Origin: Thunnus maccoyii | Lineage: Eukaryota > Chordata > Actinopteri > Scombriformes > Scombridae | Assembly (NCBI RefSeq): GCF_910596095.1 | Contig: NC_056548.1 | Location: 15,282,651-15,346,650, forward strand | Direction: 5' to 3' | DNA length: 64,000 nt | Part shown: positions 36,151-48,386 of the stretch, piece after piece | How positions within the stretch are numbered: position 1 is the stretch's first letter | Layout: every line of letters begins with the position of its first letter | The notes under the pieces: model-generated | Databases searched by the model: none | Told to the model about the DNA's origin: nothing | What the model saw: the letters and a program-made list of their open reading frames with translations, nothing else | Translations under genes and position numbers: made by a program

Positions 36151-38669
36151 TATGTTTACAAGAGTCCAGCTCTCTATGTGTGCATATGAAAGACAAAAGA
36201 GAGAGATAAGTTTATTTTGGTTGTCCGACAAAAAACTGACCCTGCCAAAGTTAAAACCAAACCCCGGCCCTTGACTCAACGCTCAGTGCTTTCCGGTCAG
36301 CGTGACGGATGGTGGATTGATGGATGAATGCCAGGTGATTTGCGTGAGTCAGACATGAGGTGCATCTCATACATCTTATTTGTCCTCTCAGTTTTCTCAC
36401 TTTCCTTCTTTTTCGTCACTCCGCCTACGCAAGACACAGTGAAAAGATGTGAAGGAGATAGAACTGAGGCAATCAGATTTTAAAGAAAGCAAACATGTTT
36501 TCCAGCCCAGTATCATCTGAATCGACATCAGTCTACTGATAACATGTGCACAGCCGGATCACCTGTCAGTGGGCTTGTACAGTAACTGCTCTGTACCATC
36601 TTGTTGATTTGGAGTATGTGTTAACATGATGTAGTGAAATATTTTGAATATTGTCACATAAATCTGCACATTTTGACAAACAGTTTCCTTTACCAGTTTC
36701 ATTTTTGCATCTGGATTTATTCATGCTCATTCATGCATTTTGTTTCTCCTCCTCATCGATGTTGAAATAGTTTATTACCCGTTCGGGAAAATATGAAATG
36801 ATTTTGTTTCTGCCCCATGTGATTGATCGCTACACTGAGACTAAACAGGAAACTACACTTGCAGACAATCAAAACCACGTTAAACGCTGAAAGAACAGAA
36901 CAGACACAAGCCAGCAATGAAACCAGCTAAAGACACTCTAAATAAAATCATTTGACTATGTGGGAAAAAAAACATAAATCATATGGCTCATCAGCAATAA
37001 TCATATTATGTGAATCATATTCTCCTGATCTCTCTGAATGTGCCAAGTCGTGAAAGATCATCAGACCATCTGGCTATTTAAGAGACACTTGAGAAACCTT
37101 CACTTAACACATTTATCCAATAAAAAAAAAAAAAAAATGTTCTAACGCCCAAATTTGTGCTGCTATTTCTTCTCTCCTTGATTGCGGCTGCTGTTCATCA
37201 GATCATCTGCAGTATAGAATCACATACAGATTTCCAATCGGTGTGTTTCCAATAATAATAATCCTTTGGGAATCCTCCTCCTTCCTCTTTCCTCTGTCCT
37301 TGCATCACCAAGCAGCATTAAAGAAACTGACACAACCTACATAATGGCAGGTAATGTGGGGACAAATGAATGAGGAGAGGAGATAAGAAAAAAAAATAAA
37401 GATGCAAAGACTGTATGTGAGACAAACACGTCCTCAGCACCTTCTTGACAGATCACCCTGCTCCTAAGGTTTGAGCACATCATGTAATTCCTCATTACAA
37501 GAACTGATTAGTCTCTGTCCCAGTTCCCTCTCACTGCCATATCATCTGTGGATTGCCTTCACCTTGTGTCCCACTGAAGTGCCTTTCAGTTAATACACGG
37601 TGGATGCATAAGCTCCTGCATTTTTCCTCCTCCTCCTCCTTATAAGATTAAATGTGTTATTAAAAGGGGCGGTGTGAAGTGATATCATATCTCTGCTAAA
37701 CCAGAACACGCTGTCTGTCTCTCTTCTCTCCGTTCCCCTCTTTGGGTAGCACATGTAGTCAGCACAAGAGTCCATGGAGTGATAATGTGAACCCCTCTCC
37801 TCCCACCCGCTGTCCTCTTCCTGTAATGTCTGTGAACAGGCAGCTGCACATTGAGGCGGACTGTGCTGTGACCAGTTAAAGCGAACCGCGATCCCTCCCA
37901 GTCTCTTCTACTCTTGCCATGCTTCTCTTCCTCCTATCTATGCCCCCTCCACCTCCGAAATCCTCCTTCAGCCGGTTGCTAAGCAGCACGGGGAGAGCTT
38001 GACAGTGTTGACGCTGTGTGCGCGGGACCACTTCCTGTAAACAGCCGAGTGGGTGCTCTTTGCTCTCAGCTACAGAGGGAAGGGGGGGGAGTGAGACGAG
38101 ACGGCCTAAAATAACCCTTTCTGACTCTCACAAAGAGACGCGATGACGCGCAGTGAAGGGGAAAAAAAAAAGTGTTATTTCATCCGAAGTGAAAATTTCA
38201 CAGGGTGTCAAGATAGCTGATAGCTACGGGAGTTTCAGGAGCTTCTGAACTGTATTTTCTTTTCTTTTCTTTTTTTTGTTTTTTACTGTTACAAAGCATG
38301 AGGCCCAGATTAAAAATGAACACAGCTGACAAGGGCCATTTAGGCCGAGAGCTGGTGTCACTCTGCATATAGCAGGACTGTATGTGTGTGTGCACCCTCA
38401 CTGGACACAACTCACAATGCATTTTCAGTCTGTGCTCACTTCATGATGCTGATTTTGTCACAACAAATAAAGCACATCTTGGACTCTGGATATATTATGT
38501 AGACAGACACAAACAAAGCTGAGCCAGATATGTTCTCACTTTGAGAATTTCCTTTTGTCATCAGCAGGATTATAAATAGTATCCGTTTGAAATTTGTTTT
38601 CGTCTCGGGATACATTTTTACTCTCTTTGTGTCTTTCTTGTGTGTTTCTTCAGCTCTGTGGCGGTGAAG

Positions 38670-41600
38670 ATGACCACGGCGCGGTACCGTCCCACCTGGG
38701 AGCTGGCCGTAGACCCCCTGGTCTCATGTAAGCTGTGCCTTGGAGAGTTCCCTCTGGAGCAGATGACCACCATCACACAGTGCCAATGTGTCTTCTGTAC
38801 ACTGGTGAGCAGGACACAACACACATCAACCAGGTTCTCGCAGCTGTCAACAGAATGATGACTTAAGTAAAAAAGAAATGATCCACAAATCAGGTTTATG
38901 CATCACCAGAAAAAGAATTTTTTTTATTGAGCTGGTGCAGAAAAACATTAGTTCATTCACAATACACTTCAATGAACATAAGTCGCCCAAATCACTGTTA
39001 AAGTAAATGTGATTTTCAGATGGATTTTAACTTAATAAGAACCACGCAGGATTTGCACGGTATTGTAATCAGTAATGAGCTCAGGATCTATTACAAATCT
39101 CACATCCCTCCTGTGTAACACAGGACCCGTGTGAAAAAGGCCAGACTAGTAGGGAGGAATAGTAACACCCACTGTCAGATCCTAAACAATCTAGTTCAGA
39201 GATGAGGAAACAACAAACCGAGAGGGACCACTAAAAATAGCTTCTTCCTTAGAACACTGTGAGTGGCGGCGGTCATTATCAAAGTTCAGTTGTACCGTTT
39301 ATTCTACAAAGGTCAGTCATGATGTCAACACAAAGAGTGCCTTATATCTCACTCAAGCTACTGTTTTTTTATGAGTAATTTCATATTTGATATTTACTGA
39401 AGATATTTTGGTTACATTGAAGAAAGAAAGAAAAGAGGAAACTACATACACAGTTGACTGGACCAGTAAATGCTTAAGGCGACATTATGTATTAAATCTC
39501 ACACAATCTTAAGGATTTTTAGTTCATAAAGGATAGGTCATCAGTTGTTCCATACATTTAATCTTACAATCAGTATCATTGTCTTCCCCTACACAAACAA
39601 AAGTTGATGTGGCAAACCTGCTAGAAAACAATTGTATATTTACACATCAAGCGGACGGCGAGCAAGATTTGAATTTATTTGGACTTGTGTTTCCAATCTT
39701 CTCTCTCCTTTTAGCTCTGTTTTGGCCTCCACTAACTCCTGTGGGAAATATCTGGCTCTTAAAACTTTCTTCACCAGCTTGTTGGCAACTTGCTGTTTTT
39801 CAGAATTAAGGTTTTCATCAGATACTGTCGCCACATACCATCACATATTCACCATGTACTCCTGCCGCATTTTCTTAGACAACAGACAAGAGACAGAGAT
39901 CGAGATAGACTCTATGGCCGGTGTTTGTTTACCAACTTTCCTGGTGCATGATCCGGTTGTTGTTTGTTCTTGTTTTTTTCCGTCTGGCTAACTGATTAGA
40001 TATTGAACCGGGTTGTGTTTGTCTGTCTGTCTCTCCTTCAGTGCCTGAAGCAGTATGTGGAGCTCCTGATTAAAGAAGGCCTTGAAACTGCAATTAGCTG
40101 TCCAGACTCTGCCTGTCCCAAAAGAGGACACTTGCAGGAAAACGAGGTACTGATAAAAGGAAAAGTGTGATTTTGTTTTTTACTCTGATTGACATTAGAT
40201 TAGTTTGTCCTTTTTAGGTGGTGACTGATTGTCAATAGCACCACATTCCCCGCAGCCCATCAGGCTCATGAACAGTGAATAAAGATGTCCAATATGTCTT
40301 CGCTCTGAGACGGCATGAAACTAGATTTTATCAGAGCAGCAATTTCCATAAACGGTGGTTTGCACACAGTGGTGAATAGAAATTTGCAAGTAACTTTGTA
40401 CATGCAAATGTAGTACATGCTGAACCTGAGGTGCGTGTGCATAAAATGAACAAAAGTACATGGTGGTTTCTTATCTCTACAGATCAGTTTTTACCATCTC
40501 ACGTATCTCCTATCATACTGCTCCTTTTCATGTCAAATAAAAAGGTCCCAGTTGGTAACATGAACATGTTTGCAGTTAGTTTAACACCTCCAAACCCCCT
40601 CAAAGCCCTAGCCTTACTCAAGATCACCACTGCGCTGCACCTACCAGTGTGTTTATTGCATTATAATGAGCGTGTACTTACATGCTTGCCTTCCTAGCGG
40701 AGGTCAATCGGAGGGCAAAGCACTCTTCACCCTCCAGGCAGTTTGGTTGATGGACTCACCCTCACTCTCACTTGGTCTCGGAGGCTCGGAGGCACAGCAT
40801 GGTTCAGCCCACCACGGCCTTATGTTTCTAATCAATCAGTGTCAGCGGCCCTCACTACTACTCCTCATCCCTGTCTGCTCTGACAGCAGTGCCTTCACCT
40901 TTTTTATAATTGACTGCTCTTTTACAAGCTCGTATGCTCATTTCATTACCCAGTAAATGAGTACATTTAACCTTGAGTGGGCCTGTGTATGCACCTTGAA
41001 TATATTCTGGCAATTGTATTCCCCTTTTTGTCTGAGAATGGGATGAAGGGCCTTATTGGTAAGCAAGTAGCAAGTTCTGATCTTGTTGAAATTTGACATT
41101 GTTCTGGAAATGAAATTCACATTCTGAATGTATAATCGCTTCTCACAGCTTCTGTCTATAAATACGCACAATGACCTGCTTATTTCCCTCCCACTTCTCC
41201 TCTCCTCTCTCCCTGTAGATTGAGTGCATGGTGGCCACGGAGATGATGCAGAGATACAAGAAACTTCAGTTCGAAAGGGGTGAGTAAACGCAAGAGCAGC
41301 CGCAGTACGTCAGTGTTTGCTCCAGAGTTCCTCAGTGGGTGTTGTGTGGACAAGGGCTGTCAAACGCAGACACACGTGGACCCTCCTGTCTTCCCCGGGC
41401 TACCGTATTTCACCGTGACACACAAAAGGACGACGACAATCCAGTCCAGCACGTGTAGCCGATCTGCGGCTTATTCTGTGTAGAATCACCCCCTGTGGAC
41501 TGTTCTGCTATTGAATTACACCGTGGGGTATCTGAGGAAAGCTAATAGAAAAGATTTGGGCTATACTTGTTTGCTTAGCAAATCTTCACCAACATCAGAT

Positions 41601-44600
41601 GCTTTCTTTCCACCTATTTTTCATGTCCAAACTGAAGAGCAGTTAACAGATTTAACAGTTTCAGTTACAACTTCTGACACAAAACAGTTCTGGACTGGTA
41701 CCATTCACTCACTGCAAATAATCATGTAGTTGGCGAATATTCTTGTCACAGGTACTCAAGCCTAACCCTTGTCTGATTTGTACTGTATATTCAGACTCAA
41801 CCCTGTCATCATCATCAAAGTATAACACCAGCTCCCATCAAATATACATGAAGGGCAAAGCCTTCCAGACTTTGTTTAAAGAGACTGTAATTGGATTGGT
41901 TCAGCACCAGTCTCGTAAACTGTCTGCCTGACTCTGATGGAGGCTGTTCTCTTAGCACAGAAATATATTTTAGTTAAATCCCTTTTATCTCTGTCTCAGT
42001 GTGCCGCTACATATTCAGTGTCTACAGTTCACACTGTTTGTAGAATAAATGTTAACCTACTGATAAAAGGCTCGGATATCAGTGCTGGAAAAGATAATGG
42101 CAGGTCTGTGTCACTTTGCTGCATGCTGTCAATGTAGATATGCTAATCAGTAATATTAGAGATCCCTCGCTACAATCGAAACCAGTAACCAAGCAGTGCT
42201 ATCGCTCTTTGATGGTACTCGTCATGCAGGTTTCTCCACCTACACAGAGGCACAAACTGTACACAGAACATGCAGATCACACTTGGTTGAATAAATGCAT
42301 GAGCACAAACACTTATATAGGAACACAGAGGGGGGTCCTGCAAATGAATCAAAAATCCTCAGAAAAAGCTGTTGATGCTGCCTAGATAAGGGTAGTCAGC
42401 CGTCTCATCAATGTCCCATCCAGTCAGGCAGAACAGTTGCTGTACCCATTCCATATTTTTCAGGCTGAGCCAAGAGTGCATGTGGAACGTGTGCTCGGAG
42501 TTCTTGGCAGAGAGGCAAGGGGAAGGAAGGAGAGGATGTAAGGGCAAGTGCATCATGCTATGAATTTAGAATAGAACTGGAGGAAAAAAACACAAAAACT
42601 CATCTCTTTACCACCTGAGAATATAATAGAAAATGATTCAGAACTAAAAATGACACACATTCAAAAGTCATGGAAATTTGTTTACAGACAGCAAGACAAA
42701 AATGAACATCTCTACAAATGCAGTTTTCCGACATAAGCAAGTACAAAAATGATCCCTGAAAATTGTACATTATATAAAATATGCATGAGCAGGAAGCCTA
42801 CAAGTTTGCATTTCCATTTCAGGTTGGAGGTTGATTGTCCCTTCCTGAAAATGTCTATGCAGCCATGCAGAGAGTTCTGGTTTTCTGTGCTTAGATTTTG
42901 AAATGTCCACACATCTATTTTGGCTTTCACCGCAATACGTAGAATAGATTTTTTGCAGGTGTCACTCAAACCAAAACATCAACACCAACTTGACAACTTT
43001 CTACCAAAAAACTGTTGTGAAAACGATTTTTTGTGATGGGGTTGAAATGATCCTTTTAAGGGAGCATCTGTCCATAACGCTGGCACTTCTCTTGTGCTAT
43101 TAGAGGTGCTGCTGGACCCGTGCCGGACGTGGTGCCCTTCTTCAACCTGCCAGGCCGTGTGCCAACTAAAGGAAGCAGATTCTCCGACACTGCCCCAGCT
43201 GGTCCAGTGCGCCGTCTGTGCCCTGGAGTTCTGCTCGGCCTGCAAGGCCAACTGGCACCCCGGGCAGGCCTGCCAGGAGAACAACCTGCCTATTACCTCC
43301 TTCCTTCCAGGAGAAAACAGGTACTGCTTTTTACCTGTTGAGATAATTTACATTTTTTAACAATGGTTTTGTCTTATCTCATCTGTGTCTGTGTACCACA
43401 TATACTGACAAACACATTCATACATGTTTCTTTTCTGGTGACTCTTTGAGGCTTTCAGCAACTATTAAGTGTTAGCTACAGCTGAAATGATTAAGTGATT
43501 AGTCAATCAACAAAAAATTATTATTTGGTAATTAACTAATTGTGTGGTAAAAAGGCATTTTTAAGCAAAAATGTCAAAAAGAAATTTGTTTTAGCTACTC
43601 AGATGCAAATACTTGCTGGTTTTCTGGCTATTCAATGATATTAAACTAAATATCTTTGGGTTTTGGACCCTTGGTCACACAAAACAAACTATCTAAATAT
43701 GTGAACTTGCGCTTAGTATTAGTATTAGCTACTGGATAGTGTAATCACCTGTTATAATGTAATAAAAGTACCCTTTAAATTGGTCCAAAATGTAATTGTA
43801 TGTATAAATTAATTTGCTTAAGTTATTATTGACCCACTTAAAACTGATATTTTTACTGTTAGAAATATATTGACGAAAACTTAAATAACTAATTAAATTT
43901 AATGACTTGAGTGATAAAAGTTTGCTCAGTTTTATATCAGCAGTTGCAATGCTGATATAATAATGTTATCAATCAACATTATCCAGCATATTTTTACTAC
44001 TTCTTCAAACATTCAGAAAGATATATTACTTCATTTTGACATATTGTGACAGTATCAGTTGCTATAAGGCCATATGTGCAGATGCAACTGGAAATGATAT
44101 TCAGTTTCTCAGAACTGAAGTAGCATGTCATGCTCAGCTCACCTGACTACCATTCAGTACCACTAGTCAGTATACAGCAGGATTCACTCAGTGCATCTTT
44201 AAATTTAGAGTGACAGCCGGTCTGACTGGCTGTTTTGTAGCCACTGCTCAGTGGAGCATCAGCCAATGCTCGAGTACAAATTAATAGCCAGACATAAAAC
44301 AATCTGCTGAAACTTAACTGCAATAAAGTAGTCTGAGGTGGGCGTATTATTCATTTCAAGGATACAGGATCTGTCTGTAAGAGTAGAAGAGGGCTGCCCC
44401 GAGACATATGCTGCTGACCCGTTTTCTTTGTGATATCCTCTTACTCTGGAAACGTCATTAGCTCTGCTGAGCTTTCCTCTATCAGCACAGGTTCAGGACC
44501 AAGCCCAGAGGCCACAGTGGAGGGAAAGAGAGGATTAACAGGTCTACTCTTAGTTGTAAAAAGCCCTGGTGTTTGAACTACACTTGTTCACTGTAAGAAA

Positions 44601-47600
44601 GTCTCTGATAGCTGGATTCTGATTCTTCTTTGCACCCCAGGCATTTTATTATAGCTTGGAGGATGGATGATGACTGGAGAAATTCTGATTGTCCCCATAT
44701 GAATGGTCCACCTGATCAAGCAAGCGAGACTTATGTCAAAAATGAAAAGTTCAGAATTACTCATTTCTTTCCTTCATCCCAAAGACAGTCATTTTCTCCC
44801 CACAGCACTTTAACCTGACCGCTGTAGTTGCCCAGAATAATGTTTAACTAGAGTCACCTAAGAATGTTAAAAGCTGCCCATTAGATATGCAAAGTAGATG
44901 ATTTGATTGACTAACTTTAGCTGAGGTTGCTCCAGAAAAACAAGGAATGGCTTTATGCAGGGCAGAAATTCAGAGCCAGTTTCATGATGGCTGCCAGGTG
45001 TCAGATGAATGGAGGTGTACAGAATGTGCTGTAATTCAACTCAAGGCACACTGAGATCAATTCATGGAGAATTGGCCTGGAAATGAATGGGCTTGTGTGC
45101 TGTCCTATGACGACGCCCAGAATGACAGCTACCTGCTCGCCTGCAGATTTCGGCTGTCAGCACTTTACTGAAACAGGAGAAATGGATACAGACAAACTGA
45201 CACCAACAGGAGAGGGAAAAAAATAAGAGTCAGGGAGGGAGTTCAATGCCATTTAGTGATTGGTGGTTTTTAGAGAATTTGCAACCTCCTGAACTAAAGC
45301 TTTTCACACTGCTGGCACCAACCGCCATTTCACACAATCCTGTTACGCCAAAGATTGTAAATATTGATTACCGCATAAAAGCAATCTCATCCGCAGCACT
45401 TCTAGTAAACTGAATGTTAAATGATTTTAGATTTTATGTAATGTTTGGAATTTAAAAAAAACCACACATCAGGCTTATGTCTTTCTTCTCTCCAGCTCTT
45501 TCTATAAGAATGAAGAGGATGATGCACCAATCAAGCGCTGTCCTAAATGTAAAGTTTACATCGAGAGGGACGAGGGCTGCGCGCAGATGATGTGCAAGAA
45601 CTGCAAACACGCTTTCTGCTGGTACTGTCTGGAATCTCTGGATGTGAGTTGGTCTTTACTCATTTCTTTGTCACTTGATATTCACTTCAGTAGCAGTGAG
45701 AGCAACATTATGCCATTTTTCTCCAACACTAAAAGTCACTACACTTAACTGTGTTAGGACACTGTGATAATCTTGGATGTGGACATCATTTGTCTCCTTG
45801 TGACAACAATAGCTTTCATTATCAGGAAACCGCAGCATAACCTTGGACTTGATAAGGAAGGAATAAGATGTATTTGCATGTTCTGTTTTTTTTTTTCCTT
45901 GAAATTCATCACAAGACAGATGAAAATGACAGGTTCAGCAGAGCTTGGATAAAGGTGACTTATGAGCCGCTGTACCTTATGTAATCCTAATTGTGCGAGC
46001 GCTGACGTGAGGGCCGCACAGGTCATTTAAAAAGCAATTTAGTCTGAACAGCTGCCCGTGTCTTTCAGACTGCTAATGGTCAATCTTTATCTCTGTTGCG
46101 TGTGTTTGTATGACAGGATGACTTTCTCCTGATCCACTATGACAAAGGGCCGTGTCGAAACAAACTGGGCCACTCCAGGGCGTCTGTTATCTGGCACAGA
46201 ACGCAGGTGAGAAACCCATCTCTCTCCTCTCTCTCACTCACTCAGCCCCCACCCACCTCCCCTTTAACCACACTGCAGCATGTGGCCATACATGTGCTCT
46301 CTGGTTCTGCCTCTTTCTCTCTTTCTGTGTGACACGCACTCGCATTCGGTAACGGGCTGGTAATATCTTGACAGCACAATAGGAAAAGGACAGCTTGATC
46401 CGTCCGCAGTGACAAGTGCCTGGTGGTCAGTGTCCTGCTGTTTCCAGCTAAGCCCGTTTATGTACACCTTTCACACTTAGATAAAAACATTTACATAACC
46501 AAGGTCTTCTTTACCTACAGGTAATAAAATGAAATGACAGATTATATGAGAAAGATTGGATACAACATGTAATTTCCCTGCATGTGATAACATGTTTTAG
46601 TCTGCGTCAGAGGTCGACAATGTTCAGTACCCACATTTCACCTTAATATCTCTCCTTAGCCAAAGTGTCTATTCACAGGCATCACCTCCCTTTGTCCAAC
46701 GTACTTGTTATTTTGTCAACATTAGCATACACACTGGCATCTGTTGCCCAGTGGGGCAGGTTGAGTCATATGATTACAGTTCAGCTGGTGGAGGCCAGCT
46801 ATAGCTTCACTGCCCTGTGAGTCTTTGTCTCTCTCTTACTCTCCTCATTTCACCCCCTCGCTCCTTCATATCTAAAAAGCCCTTCCGCTCACTCCCTCAT
46901 AAATACATAAGATGCACCAGCGCAAACCTATCGTGCAAAAAACATCCTCTCTCCCCGTTGGTATCGGATTACATGAGGTTTATGTGTCCATGCGAACCAT
47001 GCCATCGGCTAAAAGAAAGGTCATGTCCTAAACATGTAAGCATCATCAGGGTCTGTTAATCAGAGGGAATTGTGCTCAGTGCACTGCACTTTCCTCTGCA
47101 GCACAGCCTGTGTACTAGCTGTAAAAAAAATAGTTAGGACAGTTAGTAATGTAAATGTGGTCTTTAATAATAGGCAGAAACCTGGCTGCAAGTGATCCCC
47201 CAAAATCTCTCTTTGACCTCAAAACGGGAGGAAAGGCATTGTGCTATTGTAAGTCACTGTTGAATGTGACTGTGTGTTATATATTCCATTTTGTGGCTCT
47301 GCGCTTGCTGGTGTTTGGCTCCCCCATGTGGTGAATTAACTAACTTGCACCGCTCATAACAGTGAAGAGAAATTTTCATTAAATCTTCAGGTTTGTTATG
47401 TGTTTTGCCTTGGTAATGTTAGAATTGCACTGAAATATTCAGTGCAATACTATGGGTAATAATAATCTATGGGTAGTTAGGATGTGTTAGTAGTTGTTCA
47501 GACTGTTCCATATTCAGAACATCCTACATTCACCACCCAAACTACAAATGTTCATCAACAGCCTCCCTGGTATTGATGGTTTGACTGAGAACCGGTAAAA

Positions 47601-48386
47601 CCTGTGTCTGTGTGTTAACTCCTGGCACTATGTCCAGATAGTCAAATTTCTTTGCGTTGCACTGTGCAGTGACACTTTTTCCAGTCCCTGTAGCCTGACC
47701 TCGTGCTTTGCATGAGGTCAACTGTCTTTGTCCGTCTCTTCCCATATTTCACTCAATGACAGAGAGACATCTACACACAGCTACAACACAAAGTATAATG
47801 TGAAAAAGGAGCTTCCCAAATCTGGACAGAAGAACTAATTCACATCCTATTAGACTCATATTATGTTTAGATAAAATAATAATCCTTAAATTTACAAGTT
47901 GTTTTAATTATTAAATCTTTTCATTAAACCATTAAAATAGCTACAGGACAAAGAGAGATTTCTGAATTTATTGTTTTTGAAGCATTTGGTGACCTCTGCT
48001 GGCCACCTTGTGGTATTGCAAGAACAGCTGTCACCTCTTTTGATTCATGAGGTTATGGTTATAATCACTAACAGTTAGTGGTTATGAATAAATAAATATA
48101 AGAATGGGCTACTCAAGCCTTGATATAACAAACCATTTTTTGTTTATTGTTTTTCGGTATGCTGAAGTAATGCAATGAGATGTTCTGCTTACAAGAGCAG
48201 TGGATAAATCAGACTGTATTGAAATGAATGTGTTTTCTGCTGCTCTCCCTGCAGGTTGTGGGGATCTTTGCCGGGTTCGGCCTGCTCCTGCTGGTTGCCT
48301 CCCCCTTCCTCCTTCTGGCCACTCCCATCGTCCTCTGCTGCAAGTGCAAGTGCAGCAAAGGCGACGACGACCCATTGCCAACTTAA
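38670..48386 (+). CDS. rnf144a: E3 ubiquitin ligase RNF144A (7 coding exons)
   Basis: Coding exons: 38670-38804, 40042-40146, 41219-41279, 43104-43320, 45496-45643, 46117-46206 and 48255-48386 (stop TAA). The first exon starts at 38654 with 16 bp of 5' UTR. Phases agree, giving 295 aa; human RNF144A is 292. RBR ligase layout: RING1 from C20/C23 (CKLC) to about C70; IBR about 107-160, with CxxC pairs such as CAVC and CSAC and the HPGQAC end; RING2 from C188-PKC. The catalytic Cys in DEGC is C201, corresponding to human C198. A C-terminal membrane anchor (about 253-281) contains a GxxxG motif, followed by a Cys/Lys-rich tail ending LPT. It transfers ubiquitin through a Cys thioester at membranes; reported mammalian substrates include DNA-PKcs. 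All zinc ligands checked are present. Intron sizes range from about 0.5 to 2.2 kb. Confidence 0.97.
43476..43685 (-). repeat. Teleost TA-rich interspersed repeat, copy 3
   Basis: Lies in the intron between coding exons 4 and 5. It reads CTACAGCTGAAATGATTAAG, then GCAAAAATGTCAAAAAG, GATATTAAACTAAATATC and TTTGGGTTTTGGACC, the reverse of the modules in copy 1 (24048-24285). Confidence 0.6.
47995..48013 (-). promoter_or_regulatory. CTCF-like motif in the last RNF144A intron
   Basis: On the minus strand this reads CCACAAGGTGGCCAGCAGA, which includes CCACNAGGTGGC, the classical CTCF core. Motif match only. Confidence 0.35.

Larger units (their letters stand above)
27271..38653 (+). other. RNF144A intron before the first coding exon
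   Basis: About 11.4 kb without recognised host coding sequence. It is the most repeat-laden part of the gene: a hAT transposase relic (29165-29530), a hAT MITE (30390-30833), further fish repeats (32266-32493, 34050-34400, about 34740-34860), possibly repeat-derived sequence at about 35080-35400, a LINE relic (35587-36150) and several TG/AC tracts (about 28576-28592, 33341-33364, 34489-34528). Confidence 0.5.

Noticed and set aside
43094..43360. Separate small Cys-rich zinc protein
   Set aside because: It is coding exon 4 of RNF144A (IBR domain) read through its flanking splice sites.
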